A stretch of 64,000 bases of DNA from Noviluteimonas sp052115395 (GCA_052115395.1 JBFRGO010000004.1), one strand, 5' to 3'. Numbered from the stretch's first letter, positions 32,936-42,541 are shown. Program-made: numbers and translations. Notes: a model not told the origin generated them from the letters alone.

Positions 32936-33538
32936 TCACGCCTGCACGCGCTTCACCCGCGCCGGACTCACGTGCCGATTGTTCGGCACGACGAATCGCC
33001 ACAAATGTTCCTGCCCCGCGCTGATCCCGATGCGCGGTGTCGCGATGGGATGCAAGGGCGGCGCCATGCCGTCGTCGAGGATGCGCGGGCCCTCGCCCTT
33101 CACCAGGTCCGCTCCGTCCTGAGCGCCGGTGATGCCGAGCGCTTGCGTCAAGCGCGCCGGTCCGCTGCACAACAGGCGTTCGGAAACGCCGCCGCGCGCG
33201 TGGTGCATGAGGTCGAGGCCCGCGATCGGTTCGAGCGCACGGATGAGCACGCCCGCGCCGGGCGTCTTGTCCCACGCGACCGCGTTCGCGCACCAGTGCA
33301 TGCCGTAGGTGAAGTAGACATACATATGGCCGGGTTCGCCGAACATCGTCGCGTTGCGTGGCGTGCGGCCGCGATAGGTGTGCGCGGCGGGGTCGATGCC
33401 CGCCAGGTAGGCTTCGACCTCGACGATGCGGCCCGCGCGGCCGTCGGGCATCGCGAGGAGTTTGTTGAGCAAATCGCGCGCCACGTGGAGCGTATCTCGG
33501 CGGTAGAACGCGCGGGGCAATCGTTTGCGGCGGGCCAT
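32936..33538 (-). CDS. 3-methyladenine DNA glycosylase, AAG/MPG family (200 aa)
   Basis: Excises alkylated purines to start base-excision repair. Seen: the catalytic-loop region RIVEVEAYLAGIDPAAHTYRGRTPRNATMFGEPG with Glu of EVEAY, YVYFTYGMHWCANAV, ALEP and GPARLTQALGI. This is the mammalian-type AAG fold, distinct from TagI and AlkA. Normal length. Converges on ltaE. Confidence 0.95.
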   Translation of the reverse strand: MARRKRLPRAFYRRDTLHVARDLLNKLLAMPDGRAGRIVEVEAYLAGIDPAAHTYRGRTPRNATMFGEPGHMYVYFTYGMHWCANAVAWDKTPGAGVLIRALEPIAGLDLMHHARGGVSERLLCSGPARLTQALGITGAQDGADLVKGEGPRILDDGMAPPLHPIATPRIGISAGQEHLWRFVVPNNRHVSPARVKRVQA

Positions 33539-33656
33539 GCAGCCAGTCTAGGGAACCGTGCGTCGGCGCGCGTTCACCGCGACGACCGGCGGTGACCGCA
33601 CGGCCGCCGCACGTGCGTTGGCCCAATCGCCCGCCCCGGGTGTTGAGGGTCCCGCC

Positions 33657-34928
33657 ATGACACGCCATCTGACCGCGACCGCCCTGGCGGCCGCCCTCGC
33701 GACCACGCTGCTCGCCGGTTGCCAGAAACACGAGACACCGACCACCACCACGCCTTCGCCCTCGACCGCCACGGCGCCCGCGCCGGCGACCACGACGGCC
33801 GTCGCGAGCAAACCCGCACCCACCGATTTCGACCAGCTCGCCGACCGCCTCGTCGCAAACGCCGCGGTGAAGGAAGGCGAGGTGGTGTTCATCACCGGTC
33901 GCGCGACCGATGCCGAATTGCTGGAAGACATCGCGGTGGCCGCGCGCAAGGTCGGCGCGTTCCCGATGATCGACTACAGCAGCGATCGCCTGTCCAAGCG
34001 CATGTTCTTCGACGTCCCCGAAAAGTGGGACACGCAGGAAGACAAGTTGTCGGCCGACCTCGCCGACGTGGTGGACGTGATCATCACCTTGGGCAACAAC
34101 GCCAGCGAAAACCTGTTCGAAGGCGCCGACCCCAAGCGCATGGCTGCCCGCGGCAAGGCGAACGAAGGCTTGCCCAGCCTCTACCAGCGCAAGGGCGTGC
34201 GCACGCTGGAGGTCGGCAACAGCCTGTATCCGACGAAGTGGCGCGCCGAACGCTACGGCGTCACCCAGGACGAGCTGTCGAAAATGTTCTGGAACGGCGT
34301 GAACCTGGACTACGCCGATCTCGTCAAGCGCGGCGCCGAAGTGAAAGGCGCGCTCGCCAGCGGCAGCGAAATCCACATCACTCATCCCAACGGCACGGAC
34401 CTGACGGTGAACGTGAAAGGACGCCCCGTCGGTGTCAGCGATGGCGTGATTTCCGCCGAAGACATCCAGGCCGGCGGCGCGGCGAATGCGGTGTACCTGC
34501 CTGCGGGCGAGGTGTACACCACACCCGTCGCGGGCAGCGCCAACGGCAAGCTCGTCAACACGCGTGCGTACTATCGCGGGCAGCAGATCGACAACCTGAC
34601 GCTGACCTTCAAGGACGGAAAGATGACGGGCATGACCGGCTCGGGCCCGGGCTTCGCCGGCATGAAGGCCGAGTACGACGCCGTCGACGATGCGCACAAG
34701 GACGACTTCAGCTTCGTGGATCTCGGCATCAACCCGAACATCAAGTTCCCCGCCAGTGCGACCGTCGGCAACTGGGTGCCCGCGGGCACGATCAGCGTCG
34801 GCACGGGCAACAACACCTGGGCCGGCGGCGACAACACCGTGCCTTATGGGCAGACCGTTTCGCTGGCGGGCAGCACGGTCACGCTGGATGGCAAGCCGAT
34901 CATCGAGGGCGGGTCGCTGAAGATCTGA
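33657..34928 (+). CDS. Lipoprotein related to M29 (thermophilic) aminopeptidases (423 aa)
   Basis: Signal sequence with lipobox TTLLAGC (Cys about 22), then a Thr/Pro/Ala linker. The body follows the M29 pattern: TDFDQLADRLVANAAVKEGEVVFITG, ITHPNGTDLTVNVKGRPV, VYLPAGEVYTTP with the Glu ligand, and FVDLGINPNI. The last segment reads GTISVGTGNNTWAGGDN, where M29 enzymes normally have a His, and the final His-x-Asp is not seen (VPYG instead). It may be a non-catalytic or altered relative on the inner or outer membrane. Start ATG 33657. Confidence 0.8.
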   Translation: MTRHLTATALAAALATTLLAGCQKHETPTTTTPSPSTATAPAPATTTAVASKPAPTDFDQLADRLVANAAVKEGEVVFITGRATDAELLEDIAVAARKVGAFPMIDYSSDRLSKRMFFDVPEKWDTQEDKLSADLADVVDVIITLGNNASENLFEGADPKRMAARGKANEGLPSLYQRKGVRTLEVGNSLYPTKWRAERYGVTQDELSKMFWNGVNLDYADLVKRGAEVKGALASGSEIHITHPNGTDLTVNVKGRPVGVSDGVISAEDIQAGGAANAVYLPAGEVYTTPVAGSANGKLVNTRAYYRGQQIDNLTLTFKDGKMTGMTGSGPGFAGMKAEYDAVDDAHKDDFSFVDLGINPNIKFPASATVGNWVPAGTISVGTGNNTWAGGDNTVPYGQTVSLAGSTVTLDGKPIIEGGSLKI

Positions 34929-34973
34929 GCGCGCATGGCCTAGACTTCCGCGGTCGCACCCGCGGAAGTCGCC

Positions 34974-35669
34974 ATGGCCAACCAATATCTCCTCGTCGAT
35001 TTCGAGAACGTGCAGCCGGACAACCTCGGCGCGCTGCAGCCGGGCGAGTGGCGCATCCTCGTCTTCCTCGGGCAGCACCAGACACGGCTGGAACTCGGGC
35101 TCGTGCAGGCGGTGCAAGCCTTCGGGCCCAACGCGCAATACATCCCGATCGTCGGCAACGGCAAGGACGCGCTGGATTTCCACATCGCGTTCTACATCGG
35201 CAAGTTGTCCGGCGAACAAGCCGGCGCGCGCTTCGTGATCGTGTCGAAGGACACAGGCTTCGATCCGCTGGTGAAGCACCTGGACAAGCTGGGCATCCAG
35301 TGCAAGCGCGTGGCGACGATCCCCGGTGCGTTGGTCAAGCTGCCGACGGCGAAACCGGCGCCCGTCGCGAAGGCGGCGAAGGCCGTTGCGAAGACACCGG
35401 CCAGGCAACCGGCTGCCAAGCAACCGGCCAAACAACCCGCGAAGAAAGCCGCTGCAAGGAAGACCGCGGCGCCCCCGCGTTTCCAGGAAGTCGTCGAACG
35501 CCTCAAGGGCATGAAGCACGCCACGCCGCGCACGGTGAAGACGCTGCATTCCTGGCTCGCCAGCTTCAATCCGCCCTTCGAAGCGGCGCAGATCGAGACG
35601 ATGCTGCAGGCGCTGCAGGCCGCGGGCGTGCTGACGGTCGAAGGCCGCAAGCTGGTGTATCCGGCCTGA
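34974..35669 (+). CDS. PIN/NYN-like domain protein with Lys/Ala/Pro linker (231 aa)
   Basis: The N-terminal 120 residues start NQYLLVDFENVQPDNLGAL and include IPIVGNGKDALDFHIAFYIG and FVIVSKDTGFDPLV, the acidic positions of PIN/NYN nuclease folds. A low-complexity basic linker of about 50 residues (KQPAKKAAARK-type repeats) joins a C-terminal helical module ending VLTVEGRKLVYPA, which may bind nucleic acid. Role uncertain; RNA- or DNA-directed nuclease is the family expectation. Confidence 0.8.
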   Translation: MANQYLLVDFENVQPDNLGALQPGEWRILVFLGQHQTRLELGLVQAVQAFGPNAQYIPIVGNGKDALDFHIAFYIGKLSGEQAGARFVIVSKDTGFDPLVKHLDKLGIQCKRVATIPGALVKLPTAKPAPVAKAAKAVAKTPARQPAAKQPAKQPAKKAAARKTAAPPRFQEVVERLKGMKHATPRTVKTLHSWLASFNPPFEAAQIETMLQALQAAGVLTVEGRKLVYPA

Positions 35670-35707
35670 TCGTCGGCTTCACGCGGGCGGCGTTAAATTC
35701 CGCCGAC

Positions 35708-36034
35708 ATGAGCGACGAACAACACGACGACCGCCGCCGCTATCCGCGCCAACAAATGGTGCGGGCCATCCTCGTGCGGCCGAACGGGCACAAGCTCGAC
35801 TCGCATCTGCTCGATCTGTCGCTGGGCGGCGCGCGCGTCACGCTGCCGCAGCATTGGTCGCCGCAGAACGGTGCGACGCTGCGCCTGTATTTCGAGAACG
35901 GCGACGCGGAGGAGTCGATCACCTTGCGCGGTCACGTCACGCGCGTGGGCCTCGACGATCTCGGCGTGGAATTCGAGCCGCAGCAGGAAAGCGATATCCG
36001 CGATCTGTTCGCCTCGCTCGGCCCGCGGCAGTAA
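35708..36034 (+). CDS. PilZ domain protein, c-di-GMP effector (108 aa)
   Basis: Stand-alone PilZ: DDRRRYPRQQMVRAILV carries the RxxxR binding motif in the form RRRYPRQ, and LLDLSLGGARVTL is the D/NxSxxG motif. Both c-di-GMP-binding parts are intact. Small cytosolic receptor that could couple to motility or polysaccharide output. ATG 35708 is the only Met before the domain. Its stop is adjacent to the pdeM stop. Confidence 0.92.
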   Translation: MSDEQHDDRRRYPRQQMVRAILVRPNGHKLDSHLLDLSLGGARVTLPQHWSPQNGATLRLYFENGDAEESITLRGHVTRVGLDDLGVEFEPQQESDIRDLFASLGPRQ

Positions 36035-36673
36035 TCAAGCCAGGCGTAACAATGCGTCGTGCATGCACGCGACGAGGCCATCGCGCGGGCTCAACGCCGG
36101 CGTGCGTCCGCCGGTGAACGCCGAGAAAGCCGGCAGGATGCTCGTGCGCTCCTGCAACCAGAACGCAGGCCATCGCCCCGGAAACCCTTCGACCCGCACG
36201 GTCGGATGCAAATGCCCGCACAACACGTGCGACGGCGCGCTCGCATCGGGTGCATGGCGCAGCGAGAACGGACCGTCGTCGACCGCATCGCCGAGCAGGT
36301 CGATGTCGAGATTCGCACGCACCAGCGCGCGATCATGGTTGCCGGCAAGCACGCCGATGCGCAGCGCCGGATGCTCCGCTCGGAACGCGTTCCACCCTTC
36401 GCGCCATTGCGGCGATTCGATACCGCCGTGCAGGAAGTCCCCCAGGACCCACGCCGTCTCCGCGCCCGTCATCTGCGCGAGCGTGGCGATGCGTGAAAGA
36501 TCCAGTCGCGTCCCACCGCTCGGCAGCGCGATGCCGAAGCGACGGAAGATGTCGGCCTTGCCCAGGTGCAGGTCGGCGAGCAACAGGCGATTGCGCGCCG
36601 GCCAATAAAGCGCGCGATCGGCGAGCAGCCGCATCGGCTCGCCCGCGATGACCACCTCCATCGCGTCAGCCAT
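36035..36673 (-). CDS. pdeM: Ligase-associated metallophosphoesterase PdeM
   Basis: Calcineurin-like phosphoesterase with all metal motifs: LLADLHLGK, LGDFLHGG, GNHDR and CGHLHP. In this gene cluster the family member is a manganese-dependent phosphodiesterase. Last gene of the four-gene repair operon; its start (ATG 36673) overlaps the end of the helicase gene by 8 bases. An in-frame ATG nine codons upstream also exists, but 36673 fits the family start. Confidence 0.92.
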   Translation of the reverse strand: MADAMEVVIAGEPMRLLADRALYWPARNRLLLADLHLGKADIFRRFGIALPSGGTRLDLSRIATLAQMTGAETAWVLGDFLHGGIESPQWREGWNAFRAEHPALRIGVLAGNHDRALVRANLDIDLLGDAVDDGPFSLRHAPDASAPSHVLCGHLHPTVRVEGFPGRWPAFWLQERTSILPAFSAFTGGRTPALSPRDGLVACMHDALLRLA

Positions 36674-39113
36674 GGCGGCGTTCCAGTTGCGCGGCGACAC
36701 GTTCGACGCGAGCCCGCCAATCTTCCGTACTCAAATGCCCGCGTTGGCTTTCCGCCCACAGGGGGAAGGAGAGCGGCGTCAGCGACTTCGGTCGATGCAG
36801 CGCGATCGGGCGGCGCGCGCAATCGTCCAGCGTGTGCGCGAGACGCACGACGTCGAGCTGCTGCGCGAAGACTTCGCGTTGCGCCTGCGTCAACAGCAGA
36901 TGCCCGGGGTCGTGGCGCGCGAGCACGTCGTAGAGCAGGCCGCTGGAGGCCTGCAGTTGCCGCATCGAGCGCGGCGCACGGCCCGGCAGCGAAGGCGGCA
37001 GCAACCCGGCGACGCGCGCGATCTCGCGGAACTGGCGACGCGCCAGCTCGGTGAGGTTGAAGCTGTCGGTCAAATCGTCGAGCAAGGCCTCGGGGCGCAG
37101 CAGCTCCCCGAGCAAGGCCGGCTCCACATCGACCTCCGCCTGCGCGGACAACACCAGCCCGTAGTCGTTCGCCGCGAACGAAAACGAGTTGGGAACGCGC
37201 CGTCCCCAGCGCAACGCGAGCAGCGCGGCCAGGCCTTCGTGCACGGCCCGACCGGCGAAGGGATAGACGAACAGATGGCGGCCGTCGCGCGTCTTGACCC
37301 ATTCGCACAGCAGATGATCCGGTCCGGGCATCGCCGACAAGGCGTGCTGCAGCTTCAACAACGGCTGCAAGGCGCGGATCTCGGGCGAATCGGTTTCGCC
37401 TGAAATCACGCCCGCGAGCACGCGTTCCACCTCGCGCCCCAGTTCGCCCGACAAGGGCAGGCGACCGCCCTGCCACTTCGGCACCATCCCGTCGTTGCGT
37501 TTGGCCAGGCGCACTTGCGCGGTCATGTCGTGCAAGCGAATCAGTTCGAGCGTGCGGCCGGCGAACTGGAAGCGGTCGCCGGGCCGCAGGCGCGAGACGA
37601 AGCTTTCCTCCACCGAGCCCAGCGCGCCGCCGCGCAGGAATTTCACCGCCACGCTCCCGTCGCTGGTGATCGTGCCGATCGACAGGCGATGGCGATACGC
37701 GACCTTGCGATCGTCGACCACGTAACGCCCGCCCGCATCGACGACAACGCGTCGATAGTCGGGATAGTGCGACAACGCCGATCCGCCTTGCACGATGAAG
37801 TCGAGCACGGCGAGCCACGTCGCGTGATCGAGCTCGGCGAAGGCATGCGTGCCGCGCACTTCCTCGAATAAAGCCTCGGCATCGAAACCGCCGCCGAGCG
37901 CGAGCGTCACGCAATGCTGCGCGAGGACGTCGAGCGACAGGCGCGGCGGCAGGCGCGGTTCGATGCGGCCGTGTGCGAGCGCTTGTCGCGCGGCGGCGTA
38001 CTCGAGCATCTCGAGCGCATGCGTGGGCACGCAGACGACGTGCGCCGGCTCGCCGGGACGATGCCGCGCACGGCCCGCGCGTTGCAGCAAACGCGCCATG
38101 CCCTTCGGGCTGCCGAGTTGGAACACTTGGTCGACCGCGGGAAAATCGACGCCAAGATCGAGGCTCGACGTCGCGACCACGCACCGCACGGTGCCGTCGC
38201 GCAAGCCGATCTCCGCGGCCTGGCGCAGCTTCGCGTCGATGGAGCCGTGATGGAGCAGCAACGTGCCCTGGTCCTCCGGCCATACGGCGGACAAGGCGCG
38301 ATGCCAGAGTTCGGCCTGCGAGCGCGTGTTGGTGAACAACAGGCTCGTGCCGGCCGTGAGCAGGCGATCGACCACGCGCGCCAGTTGCACGAGTCCGAGA
38401 TGACCGGCCCAGGGAAATCGTTCGCCCGCTTCGGGAAGCAAGGTCTCCAGCGTGAGCGTGCGCGGCGGCAGGCCCGAGACGAGCGCAGCGTCCGGCGCAT
38501 GCGGCAGCAACACATCGCGGGCTTCCTGCAGGTTGCCCAGGGTCGCGGACAAGCCCCAGAGGCGCAGCGCGGGTGCGAGCGCGCGCACGCGGGCCAGGGC
38601 GAGTTGCAACAGCACGCCACGTTTGTTGCCGAGCAGCTCGTGCCATTCGTCGACGACGATGGTGCGCAATTCGGAAAACTGCGCCGCCGACTCGGGGTAC
38701 GAAAGCAGCAGCGACAAGGATTCGGGCGTGGTCACGAGCGCATCGAGTTGGCCCGCACGCGAAAGACGCTTGTCGCGCGCGCTCGCATCGCCGGTGCGCA
38801 ATCCGATGCGCCAGTCCAGGCCGAGCGCGTCCACCGGTTCGCGCAAGGCACGCAGCGTATCGGTCGCCAGTGCGCGCAACGGGGTGATCCACAGCAGGCG
38901 CAGGGGGCGCGCTGCGTTTTTCTTGCGCGGCACCCTGGGGGCTTCGGCGATCGCATCGAGCAGCGGGCCACCGAAGGCCGCGAGCGTCTTCCCGCTGCCG
39001 GTCGGCGTGTGCAACAGGCCCGATTCCCCGGCCTTCCAGCGCTTCCACATTTCGCGCTGGAAGGGCAGGGGCTTCCACCCCTGCGATTCGAACCACGCGG
39101 CCAGCGGGTTCAT
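36666..39113 (-). CDS. Lhr-type DEXH-box DNA helicase of the ligase-associated cluster (815 aa)
   Basis: Superfamily 2 helicase: Walker A TPTGSGKT with Lys 42, Walker B as VVDEWHELL (DEWH), LWGLSATLGNL, and the motif VI region LLQRAGRARHRPGEPA. It continues into a winged-helix and Lhr-core region. Works as a 3'-5' ssDNA-dependent translocase in characterised relatives. Its ATG overlaps the ligase stop (ATGA), so translation is coupled. Confidence 0.93.
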   Translation of the reverse strand: MNPLAAWFESQGWKPLPFQREMWKRWKAGESGLLHTPTGSGKTLAAFGGPLLDAIAEAPRVPRKKNAARPLRLLWITPLRALATDTLRALREPVDALGLDWRIGLRTGDASARDKRLSRAGQLDALVTTPESLSLLLSYPESAAQFSELRTIVVDEWHELLGNKRGVLLQLALARVRALAPALRLWGLSATLGNLQEARDVLLPHAPDAALVSGLPPRTLTLETLLPEAGERFPWAGHLGLVQLARVVDRLLTAGTSLLFTNTRSQAELWHRALSAVWPEDQGTLLLHHGSIDAKLRQAAEIGLRDGTVRCVVATSSLDLGVDFPAVDQVFQLGSPKGMARLLQRAGRARHRPGEPAHVVCVPTHALEMLEYAAARQALAHGRIEPRLPPRLSLDVLAQHCVTLALGGGFDAEALFEEVRGTHAFAELDHATWLAVLDFIVQGGSALSHYPDYRRVVVDAGGRYVVDDRKVAYRHRLSIGTITSDGSVAVKFLRGGALGSVEESFVSRLRPGDRFQFAGRTLELIRLHDMTAQVRLAKRNDGMVPKWQGGRLPLSGELGREVERVLAGVISGETDSPEIRALQPLLKLQHALSAMPGPDHLLCEWVKTRDGRHLFVYPFAGRAVHEGLAALLALRWGRRVPNSFSFAANDYGLVLSAQAEVDVEPALLGELLRPEALLDDLTDSFNLTELARRQFREIARVAGLLPPSLPGRAPRSMRQLQASSGLLYDVLARHDPGHLLLTQAQREVFAQQLDVVRLAHTLDDCARRPIALHRPKSLTPLSFPLWAESQRGHLSTEDWRARVERVAAQLERRHG

Positions 39114-40714
39114 CGCGCCAGCGCCCGCAGGGTTTCGAGGCGATCGGCCTCCGCGGCCGGCTTGTCGTTGCGCCAACGCAGGATGCGCGGGAAGCGCACG
39201 GCGATGCCGGACTTGTGCCGCGTCGAACGATTCACCGCTTCGAACCCCAACTCGAACACATGCAGCGGCGTCACCGATCGCACGGGGCCGAAGCGTTCGA
39301 TCGTGTTCGCGCGGATCCAGCGATCGAGCTTGAGGATTTCCTTGTCGTCCAGGCCCGAGTACGCCTTGGCGACAGGGACGAGCGCATCGCCGTCCCACAG
39401 GCCGAAGGTGTAGTCGGTGTAGAGCGCGCTGCGGCGACCATGGCCCGATTGCGCGTACAGGAGCACCGCGTCGATCGTCAGCGGATCGATCTTCCACTTC
39501 CACCAATCGCCGCGCCGCCTGCCCACCTGGTAAGGCGATGCACGGCGCTTGACCATCAGGCCTTCGACGCCACGTTCGCGTGCGCCGATGCGCGCCTCGG
39601 CGGCCGCCTCCCAATCCGATGCGATCACTTCCGGTGAAATCACCAAGCGCGGGTCGGCATGCGCGGTGAGCACTTCGGCGAGCGCGTCGCGCCGCGCCTG
39701 CAGTGGCAGCGCGCGCAGGTCCACGCCACCGCGTTCGAGCAGGTCGTAGGCCAAGACCCGCGCCGGGGTATCGGCGAGGATCTTCGCGCCGGGTTTGCGC
39801 CGCTGGATGCGCGTCTGCAAGGCCGTGAAGGGCAAGGGCGCGTCGCCTTCGCGCCAACCGAGCAGCTCGCCGTCGATGACCGCATCGCCCGGCAGCGCGG
39901 CGAGGGCGTGTTCGATTTCGGGGAATCGGCCATCGAGCCGTTCTTCGCCTCGCGACCACAAGGCGATATCGCTGCCGCGTCGGATCAACTGCACGCGGAT
40001 GCCGTCCCATTTCCATTCCAGTAGCCAATCGTCGATCGGCCCCAGGGTTTCCGGCGCCACTTCCAACGGCGAGGCGAGAAAAAACGGATACGGTTGCGCA
40101 CGATCGCCGGGCAGCTCGCCTTCGGTCAGCAGATCCCGCAGGAAGGCGGGCGAGGGCGACCACGCGCCGAGCATGCGTTGCGCGATGCGCGCGATGTCCA
40201 CGCCACTCATCTCGGCGAGCGCCTGCTGCACGAGGCGTTGCGAAACGCCGACGCGCAAGGCACCGGTGAGCAGCTTGTTGAACGCCAGGCGCTCGTCGTA
40301 GGCGAGTGCGCGCCAGGCGCCGACGATCAGGTCGCGTCGCGTGCCGGCGTCCTGCCCGGCCACGGCGAGCAAGCGCTGTTCGATCCACACGTGCAATGGC
40401 GTGTCGTCGCGCACCGCGGGCGGCGGATCGTCGAGCAACAACGTCAAGGTCTCGGCGAGATCGCCCACATGGTGATAACTCTCCTCGACCAACCACAACG
40501 GATTGCCGCTCGCTTCGGCGATCCAGTCGCGCAATTCGTTCGTGCCCGCGATCTTCGCGCGCGCGCCGCCGATCTTCCCGCCCGATAACAGCCACAAGGC
40601 CCACGCCGCGTCCTCGGGCGGCGCTTCGCGGAAGTAGGCGATGAGCGCGGCGCGCTTGTCGGTCGTCGCCGTGCTGCGATCCAGGCGCCGATAGAGGGCA
40701 GCGAAACGGCGCAT
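39110..40714 (-). CDS. ATP-dependent DNA ligase of the repair cluster (534 aa)
   Basis: Nick-sealing ligase with the nucleotidyl-transfer motif EWKWDGIR (Lys 235), VIDGELLGW, and EGLMVKR with WWKWK near the C-terminal OB fold. The N-terminal 200 residues are the helical DNA-binding domain (GALRVGVSQRLVQQAL). This is the LigB/LigC-like bacterial ATP ligase found next to Lhr and MBL exonuclease genes. It starts at ATG 40714, overlapping the exonuclease stop by one base. Confidence 0.95.
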   Translation of the reverse strand: MRRFAALYRRLDRSTATTDKRAALIAYFREAPPEDAAWALWLLSGGKIGGARAKIAGTNELRDWIAEASGNPLWLVEESYHHVGDLAETLTLLLDDPPPAVRDDTPLHVWIEQRLLAVAGQDAGTRRDLIVGAWRALAYDERLAFNKLLTGALRVGVSQRLVQQALAEMSGVDIARIAQRMLGAWSPSPAFLRDLLTEGELPGDRAQPYPFFLASPLEVAPETLGPIDDWLLEWKWDGIRVQLIRRGSDIALWSRGEERLDGRFPEIEHALAALPGDAVIDGELLGWREGDAPLPFTALQTRIQRRKPGAKILADTPARVLAYDLLERGGVDLRALPLQARRDALAEVLTAHADPRLVISPEVIASDWEAAAEARIGARERGVEGLMVKRRASPYQVGRRRGDWWKWKIDPLTIDAVLLYAQSGHGRRSALYTDYTFGLWDGDALVPVAKAYSGLDDKEILKLDRWIRANTIERFGPVRSVTPLHVFELGFEAVNRSTRHKSGIAVRFPRILRWRNDKPAAEADRLETLRALAR

Positions 40715-41715
40715 CAATCGTCGCCGCCGAACTGCGTCGAGAAGGTGCCGGTCGCGATGCCTTGTTCGTTCAGGGCGCGCACGAGCGCGTCGGTGTTGCC
40801 GTGCGTCGCGATCACGCGGCGTGCGCCGGTTTCGCGGATCGTGCGCAGCAGGTCGGGCCAGTCGGCGTGGTCGGACACGACGAAGCCGCGATCTTGGTTG
40901 CGGCGCCGCCGGTTGCCGCGGATGCGCATCCACCCCGACGCGAAGCCCGTCTGCGCATGCCGGAATCGCCGCATCCACGGGCTGCCCGCCGCCGAAGGCG
41001 GTGCGAGAACGAGTTCGCCCGCGAAATCCGCGCCGCGTTGTTCGTCGCTCACCAAGCGCGTTTCGAGCAGCGGCACGCCGCATTCGCGATAGACCTGCAC
41101 GCCGGCGGCGATCGCACCATGCAGCCATGCGGGCCGATCGGTATGCGGCATCAATTCGGCGAGCACGCGTTGCGCCTTGCCCAGCGCATAGCACAACAGC
41201 ACCGCCGCCTCGCCGCGCGCCGCGCACTCTTCGCGCCATTCGACGATTTCGCGCGCGACCGCCGAGGTGTCAGGCCAGCGATACACCGGCAGGCCGAACG
41301 TCGCCTCGGTGATGAACACATCGCAGGGGACGACTTCGAAGGGCGCGCACGTCGGATCGGGCTGGCGCTTGTAATCGCCCGAAGCGACCCAGGTTTGCCC
41401 GTCGACTTCGATCCGCACCTGCGCCGATCCCAGCACGTGACCGGCGGGATGGAAGGACACGCGTGCATCGCCGAGCACGAAAGTCTCGCCGTATTCGTAG
41501 TCGAAGATGCGCTCCTCTCGACCGAGCCGCCAATGGAGGATCGGCAGCCCGGCGCGCGTGGCGTGGTATTCGCCCATGCCGCCATGCGCGTGGTCGCCGT
41601 GGCCGTGCGTGATCACCGCGCGCGGAACGGGCCGCCATGGATCGATGTGGAACCCGCCCGCGGGGCAGAACAGCCCCTCGGGGCGCAGGACGATCAGATC
41701 GCGCGATGCCGGCAT
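40714..41715 (-). CDS. Ligase-associated metallo-beta-lactamase DNA exonuclease (333 aa)
   Basis: First gene of the operon. MBL/beta-CASP fold: AVITHGHGDHAHGG (HxHxDH), HPAGHVLGSAQV and ASGDYKR give the two-metal site, and the C-terminal FVVSDHADW and RVIATHGNTDAL complete it, as in SNM1/Artemis-type nucleases. Relatives are single-strand exo/endonucleases. With the ligase, helicase and PdeM it forms a known repair set; the promoter must lie in 41716-41743 or further upstream. Confidence 0.95.
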   Translation of the reverse strand: MPASRDLIVLRPEGLFCPAGGFHIDPWRPVPRAVITHGHGDHAHGGMGEYHATRAGLPILHWRLGREERIFDYEYGETFVLGDARVSFHPAGHVLGSAQVRIEVDGQTWVASGDYKRQPDPTCAPFEVVPCDVFITEATFGLPVYRWPDTSAVAREIVEWREECAARGEAAVLLCYALGKAQRVLAELMPHTDRPAWLHGAIAAGVQVYRECGVPLLETRLVSDEQRGADFAGELVLAPPSAAGSPWMRRFRHAQTGFASGWMRIRGNRRRRNQDRGFVVSDHADWPDLLRTIRETGARRVIATHGNTDALVRALNEQGIATGTFSTQFGGDD

Positions 41716-41743
41716 GCCGGCAGTCTTGCAGCGCCTTTGCCGA

Positions 41744-42541
41744 TTACGCGTGAGCGCTGGTGTCCGGAGCGCTCTGATCGGGCGCGTTCGTCACCCAACC
41801 GCCGCGATACTTGAACCGCAACCACACCGTCTGCCCGACCAGCGCGACCGCGAGCACCAGCGCACACCACGACGCCGCCGTCGCGCCGCGCACGCCCCAG
41901 CTGGATTGCATGACATACACCGCGATCAGGCCCCAGGTCGCAGCGCCCGCGTAATCGGGGTTGCCGCGCATGCGATGGTTCGCCCACAGCAGCAGGACGG
42001 CGAGCAGGAGGAACAAGGCCATGCTCCATGCCAGCATGTCGGTGGTCGACATCACGCGGTAGGCAACGACCACCTGCGCGATGTTGACGAACGCAGCCAG
42101 CGACAGCCATCCGGCGTGCAACGAAATCGGCGTCCACGCCCACAGCCATTGCTGCGGCAGGCGTTGTTTGTCGTCGGTGAGCATGAAGGCGGCGCGCAAC
42201 AGGCACACAAGTGCGCCGAAGATCACGATGAGGTTCAACCAGTAAAAGCCCATGGAGAACAAGGGCATCCATGCGGTCGTCAATGCGAACCCGCCCGCGG
42301 TCCACGGTGCGATGTGCGTCAGCGTCGGATCGTCGCGGCGCGATCGCGCGGCCTGCCAGACGCCGTACAACACGTCGAACACGAAGATCAGGCCCCAGAT
42401 CGCGAATGCCCATCCGGCTGGCAGCAACAGGTTCGGGAATTGCGCCGAGACCGCGCCCGAAGGCGGCCCGAAGACCCCGCGCTCGGTCAACCATGCAACG
42501 ACCGGCATCGCGATCGCGAACAACAGCACGAGCAGGCGCAT
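41744..42541 (-). CDS. TspO/MBR-related tryptophan-rich membrane protein (265 aa)
   Basis: Several membrane spans, Trp-rich throughout. The signature LLLPAGWAFAIWGLIFVFDVLYGVWQAA matches TspO-family helix 1-2, and QQWLWAWTPISLHAGWLSL is the conserved loop. Longer than classical TspO (about 160), as common for this relative. Possible role in porphyrin or stress signalling; unproven. Start ATG 42541 (MRLLVLLFAIAMPVVAW) gives the first span. Confidence 0.8.
   Translation of the reverse strand: MRLLVLLFAIAMPVVAWLTERGVFGPPSGAVSAQFPNLLLPAGWAFAIWGLIFVFDVLYGVWQAARSRRDDPTLTHIAPWTAGGFALTTAWMPLFSMGFYWLNLIVIFGALVCLLRAAFMLTDDKQRLPQQWLWAWTPISLHAGWLSLAAFVNIAQVVVAYRVMSTTDMLAWSMALFLLLAVLLLWANHRMRGNPDYAGAATWGLIAVYVMQSSWGVRGATAASWCALVLAVALVGQTVWLRFKYRGGWVTNAPDQSAPDTSAHA

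Noticed and set aside
36469..40604. Large minus-strand alternate frames over the ligase-helicase genes
   Set aside because: They lie in other frames of well-identified genes and have no recognisable domain.
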